Assembly: GCA_016200785.1 (NCBI GenBank)
Contig: JACQED010000266.1
Span: forward strand, 1 to 8,082
DNA: 8,082 bases
From: Chloroflexota bacterium
Lineage (GTDB): Bacteria > Chloroflexota > Anaerolineae > Anaerolineales > JACQED01
Reading direction: 5' to 3'
The stretch's first letter is position 1. Each line of letters starts with the position of its first letter. The notes beneath the pieces are model-generated. The model was given only the letters and a program-made list of their open reading frames with translations. It ran no database searches and was not told where the DNA came from. Made by a program: the position numbers and the translations under genes. This document shows, in pieces, positions 6,801 to 8,082 of the stretch.

Positions 6801-8035
6801 GAAAAAAAAGGGACGTAGGGGCCAGGCATTGCAGATGACGGATGGCAGATTGCAGAGTGCAGACCGCGAAGTTCCCCGGCACGGTTGTCTGTTTCTCGGC
6901 CCCGTAGTTCCCTCGTTTCCTTAAGCCAATGCCTGAGCGCGATGAATGAGAGCAGGAGCGGCAAAAGCCCGACATACGCTCCGCCTTCCACGAAATTCTT
7001 GATCCCCCAATCAATCTTTTGAATCGGCTGGCCGAGGGCGTTGACGGTCGCCGGCGTCCATTGCCACGTAAAGAGATCGAAATATTCGTGATGGCTCGGG
7101 TTTCCGAAGAAGTTGGGAATGAGGAACGCGAGCAGATGCCGGGGAGGGTATCCCCAGCTCAGTATCTGCTGGAAAGTCGTTGAGCCGACGCGGAAGTTTC
7201 CTCGCACTGCCTCGACGAGCGGGATGAGTTGAACGCCGCCCAGCCCGAGGCCGATGAGGACAATGGCGAGAAGGTAAAGGACAGGACGGACGAGGGTCCG
7301 GGGATTAGGGGTTGGGGGCGGAGAAAAGAGGCGCCAAAGAGAATAAGCACCGCCGATTAACAGCGTGTAATAAAGCACTTCCGGATGACCGGCGAGAGCG
7401 GCGCACCCAAGCGCAACTGCGCCGAGGCCGAGCCACGGCAATGAAGCCGGGCGGCCGAGCGCCGGCCGCTGGACGATGACCCACTCGATGCCAGTGAGAA
7501 ACAAAGGAAGCCATACGGCCCCGGCGACGATCATCGGAAAGACGACGCTGACGACCATGAACAAACTGAGTTCGTAGGTCATCGCGCCGAGCAACGCCGG
7601 GAGGCGGCCCAGTCTTAGAGATCGAAGAAAGAGATAAGTGAATGCCCCGGCCAGGAAGAACTGCGAGACGATGAAAACCCCGTAGGCGCGAGACAGCGGC
7701 AGAATGTAGAAGACGATCGAGAAGGGGTAGAGCGCTGAGTGCTGACCGGCCGCAAGAAATGGCACGCCCGCGAAGAGGTACGGATTCCACAACGGAATCT
7801 CTTTGTGGCGCAGTGACTCGACGATGAACCGCTTCCAGGCGTAATTCTCCAGCAATAGATCGGAGAGGAGTTCGTTGTGGGGCGTGGTCACGCCGAACTG
7901 ATCTGCGGCTGAACGCCACGGCTCGAAGTTGAACAGATTGTCCGCCGGGATAAGCGTGCGGCCGCCAACCGTCACCGACCAGAAGAGGCCGAGCGGCAAG
8001 AGCAATATTACGAGTAGCGGCAGAAGATCAAACAA
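3818..8035 (-). CDS. Fusion membrane protein: YfhO/GT-C-like N-terminus plus Wzx/MOP-type flippase C-terminus
   Basis: The 1405-residue frame has two parts. Residues 1-905 look like the YfhO family. They start with a membrane helix (about 2-22) and a loop with PADNLFNFEPW, whose D32 sits where GT-C enzymes place their catalytic acid. The family phrases PLWNPYLFAGVPFLA (81-95), LHSPFRWVWPF (440-450), YDVRGYDS (658-665) and LLDLLNVKYVIS (702-713) follow, then an outer domain (FAPGWKAF, 826-833) and a last helix (about 880-900). I count roughly 13-14 helices in this part. Residues 910-1390 begin TARRVAKNSLAP and look like a polysaccharide/lipid-linked-sugar flippase of the MOP superfamily with about 12-14 helices. 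YfhO proteins are thought to transfer sugars from a lipid carrier outside the cell, so flipping and transfer may be joined here. The substrate is unknown. The listed start is a TTG without a good Shine-Dalgarno. The frame stays open to base 8082, so the true start may lie outside. Several microrepeat clusters are translated in frame. Confidence 0.85.
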   Translation of the reverse strand: MFDLLPLLVILLLPLGLFWSVTVGGRTLIPADNLFNFEPWRSAADQFGVTTPHNELLSDLLLENYAWKRFIVESLRHKEIPLWNPYLFAGVPFLAAGQHSALYPFSIVFYILPLSRAYGVFIVSQFFLAGAFTYLFLRSLRLGRLPALLGAMTYELSLFMVVSVVFPMIVAGAVWLPLFLTGIEWVIVQRPALGRPASLPWLGLGAVALGCAALAGHPEVLYYTLLIGGAYSLWRLFSPPPTPNPRTLVRPVLYLLAIVLIGLGLGGVQLIPLVEAVRGNFRVGSTTFQQILSWGYPPRHLLAFLIPNFFGNPSHHEYFDLFTWQWTPATVNALGQPIQKIDWGIKNFVEGGAYVGLLPLLLSFIALRHWLKETRELRGRETDNRAGELRGLHSAICHPSSAMPGPYVPFFSLLAALSLSFAFGTPLYALVFWLPGINQLHSPFRWVWPFSFCVAVLCAYGGDYLQKTHENWKREEGKSRFPLPSSLFLWASPSLITTLAGIAVWGGALVIAGLIAARIFYDPLATAIERTFFSLALAPQAFADARMFFSYESRQVFIFALLLVCSGIVLRVSRCPIHLPAKLGGRPIWEALALGVLGLDLLAAGGGFNPSADPRILDYTPPVVAFLKHDTSLWRFTTFDPDGRKPFNANVGWFFDLYDVRGYDSIIPKQYAEYMTAIEPQGELQYNRIAPISNLESLNSPLLDLLNVKYVISQLPIANPKYTLVYTDSALRVYRNETVAPRAFTLPWTSAIGSIANVPETFQTHDPRQYVLIDEQADQPPEARNVPTTVAPGGLRPAEVVGHSGNEVTLNAEVDEPSYVILADSFAPGWKAFARPEGTEPDAEHETSVIRVDGNFRGVYLGPGAWTVRFKYSPLSVKVGAFASLMAAMVLVFAVGTWLWRYFYHESAVDSTARRVAKNSLAPMALNLMNRAIDLVFAAFMLRVLGPGDAGKYYFAGVIIIWFDTLAGFGLNTFLTREVARDRTHANRYLSNTTILRLILSGASLLILAGAVLVSQRWLGLANDTALAIVLLAIGLAPGSVSTGLTALFQAYEKHEYPAAITTVTTILKVTFGAAALVIGLGFVGLAGVSILVNTATMLLLGVLAVRLFFIPRFEFDAGVQRSMIRESAPLMINNLLAGLFFKVDVTLLEPIRNARQKGLGSREVGWYSTAYKFVEAYNIVPSLFTFALFPVMARQAVEDRPALLKSYGLAVKLLVFTSLPIAAVTTFLAHLMIGALGGAAFLPDGAWALQLMVWSIPFGWINSVTNYLLIALGQQRALTRAFVIGLTFNIVANLIFIPRYGYPAAAIITIISEIVEGTPFYLALRQSLAPVPWVRLLWKPILSVLVMIAVMIALWPIQPLLALVLGLGVYFGAAVVLRVFDPDEWALFVTVLPGGVRRRLAPAS
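5878..5898. repeat. Three tandem heptamers, consensus [GA]ATTGG[CT]
   Basis: GATTGGC, AATTGGT and AATTGGC follow one another without a gap. The array lies inside the membrane-protein gene, and its minus strand codes for SQLPIANP (residues 713-720), just after the conserved LLNVKYVI motif. Three units of seven bases make exactly seven codons, so the array keeps the frame. Confidence 0.7.
5944..5964. repeat. Three tandem heptamers, GAGATT[CG]
   Basis: GAGATTC, GAGATTG and GAGATTG are directly adjacent. The minus strand codes for PISNLESL (residues 691-698), just before the conserved LLDLLNVKYVI motif. The ATTG core resembles the array at 5878-5898, which lies 45 bases away on the other side of that motif. 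Confidence 0.75.
6570..6621. repeat. Purine heptamers followed by a pyrimidine tract
   Basis: AGGAAGA, GGGAAGA, AGGAAGC and GGGAAGC occupy 6570-6597 as four adjacent heptamers. A pyrimidine-rich tract of roughly inverse sequence follows (6601-6621), giving an imperfect palindrome. It is read on the minus strand as residues 472-489 (WKREEGKSRFPLPSSLF) in a loop between predicted helices. The 17 bases at 6592-6608 recur at 8053-8069 with one mismatch. Confidence 0.7.
6828..6862. repeat. Five tandem degenerate heptamers, consensus ATTGCAG
   Basis: ATTGCAG, ATGACGG, ATGGCAG, ATTGCAG and AGTGCAG follow without a gap; two units are identical and the others differ at two or three positions at most. 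The minus strand reads LHSAICHPSSAM (residues 392-403) in a long polar loop of the membrane protein. Residues about 372-391 next to it (LKETRELRGR and on) are also low in complexity and may be an older repeat of the same kind. Confidence 0.75.
7301..7321. repeat. Short G-rich degenerate heptamer tract
   Basis: GGGATTA, GGGGTTG and GGGGCGG are adjacent. The minus strand codes for PPPTPNP (residues 239-245) in a loop between two predicted helices. The units are more diverged than in the other arrays, so the call rests partly on their presence in the same gene. Confidence 0.45.
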
Positions 8036-8071
8036 AGAGGAAGGAGGAGGAAGGAAGCAGCTTTTTCCTCC
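8036..8071. repeat. Purine-rich tract with inverted pyrimidine end, related to 6570-6621
   Basis: A purine tract (8036-8057) is followed by CTTTTTCCTCC. GGAGGA (8043-8048) and TCCTCC (8066-8071) are exact inverted copies. The 17 bases at 8053-8069 match 6592-6608 at 16 positions, in the same orientation. The minus strand in the frame of the membrane protein would read GGKSCFLPPPSSLF, close to EGKSRFPLPSSLF encoded at the other copy. It lies just before the TTG start, so it is either a coding N-terminus or a leader. Confidence 0.6.
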
Positions 8072-8082
8072 GTAGGCGTTCA

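Noticed and set aside
6570..6862. A CRISPR array, because of several repeated short units
   Set aside because: Units are only seven bases, degenerate, without regular spacers, and lie within a continuous coding frame.

Overview
The window looks like a chromosomal segment of a GC-rich bacterium, most likely from the Chloroflexota (Anaerolineae or a relative). The main taxonomic clue is the exported protein at 875-2383. It is built from four copies of a roughly 70-residue repeat (a TGH-type lead, then GG, FGxPI and VQYFEnaR/F motifs) that I know mainly from Chloroflexota surface proteins. A large YfhO-type membrane protein and heptamer microrepeats inside coding sequence fit the same picture. 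This assignment is inference, because no rRNA or tRNA gene is present.

Layout, left to right. (1) 1-576, minus strand: a GNAT-family acetyltransferase whose C-terminus runs off the left edge. (2) 577-874: a divergent intergenic region with a good sigma70-like promoter for the rightward gene and a small perfect inverted repeat. (3) 875-2383, plus strand: a lipoprotein with four repeats and an Ig-like C-terminal domain, followed by a Rho-independent terminator at 2411-2440. (4) 2452-3786, minus strand: asparaginyl-tRNA synthetase (asnS), complete with class II motifs 1-3. (5) 3818 to about 8035, minus strand: a 1405-residue membrane protein joining an N-terminal YfhO/GT-C-like glycosyltransferase-type protein (about 1-905) to a C-terminal Wzx/MOP-type polysaccharide or lipid-linked-sugar flippase (about 910-1390). 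Its true start may lie beyond the right edge.

The large membrane protein and asnS lie in the same direction with a 31-base gap, so they are probably co-transcribed. asnS converges on the lipoprotein gene, and the two share the 2411-2440 hairpin region. The acetyltransferase and lipoprotein genes diverge from the 298-base intergenic region.

Two things stand out. First, the flippase/glycosyltransferase fusion suggests a single polypeptide that could flip a lipid-linked sugar and then use it on the outer face of the membrane. Second, this one gene carries at least five clusters of degenerate tandem heptamer or purine/pyrimidine repeats. All are read through in frame, and most fall in predicted loops or linkers. 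They resemble short tandemly repeated sequences usually seen between genes, so the gene may be a place where such repeats have inserted or expanded and been tolerated as coding sequence.
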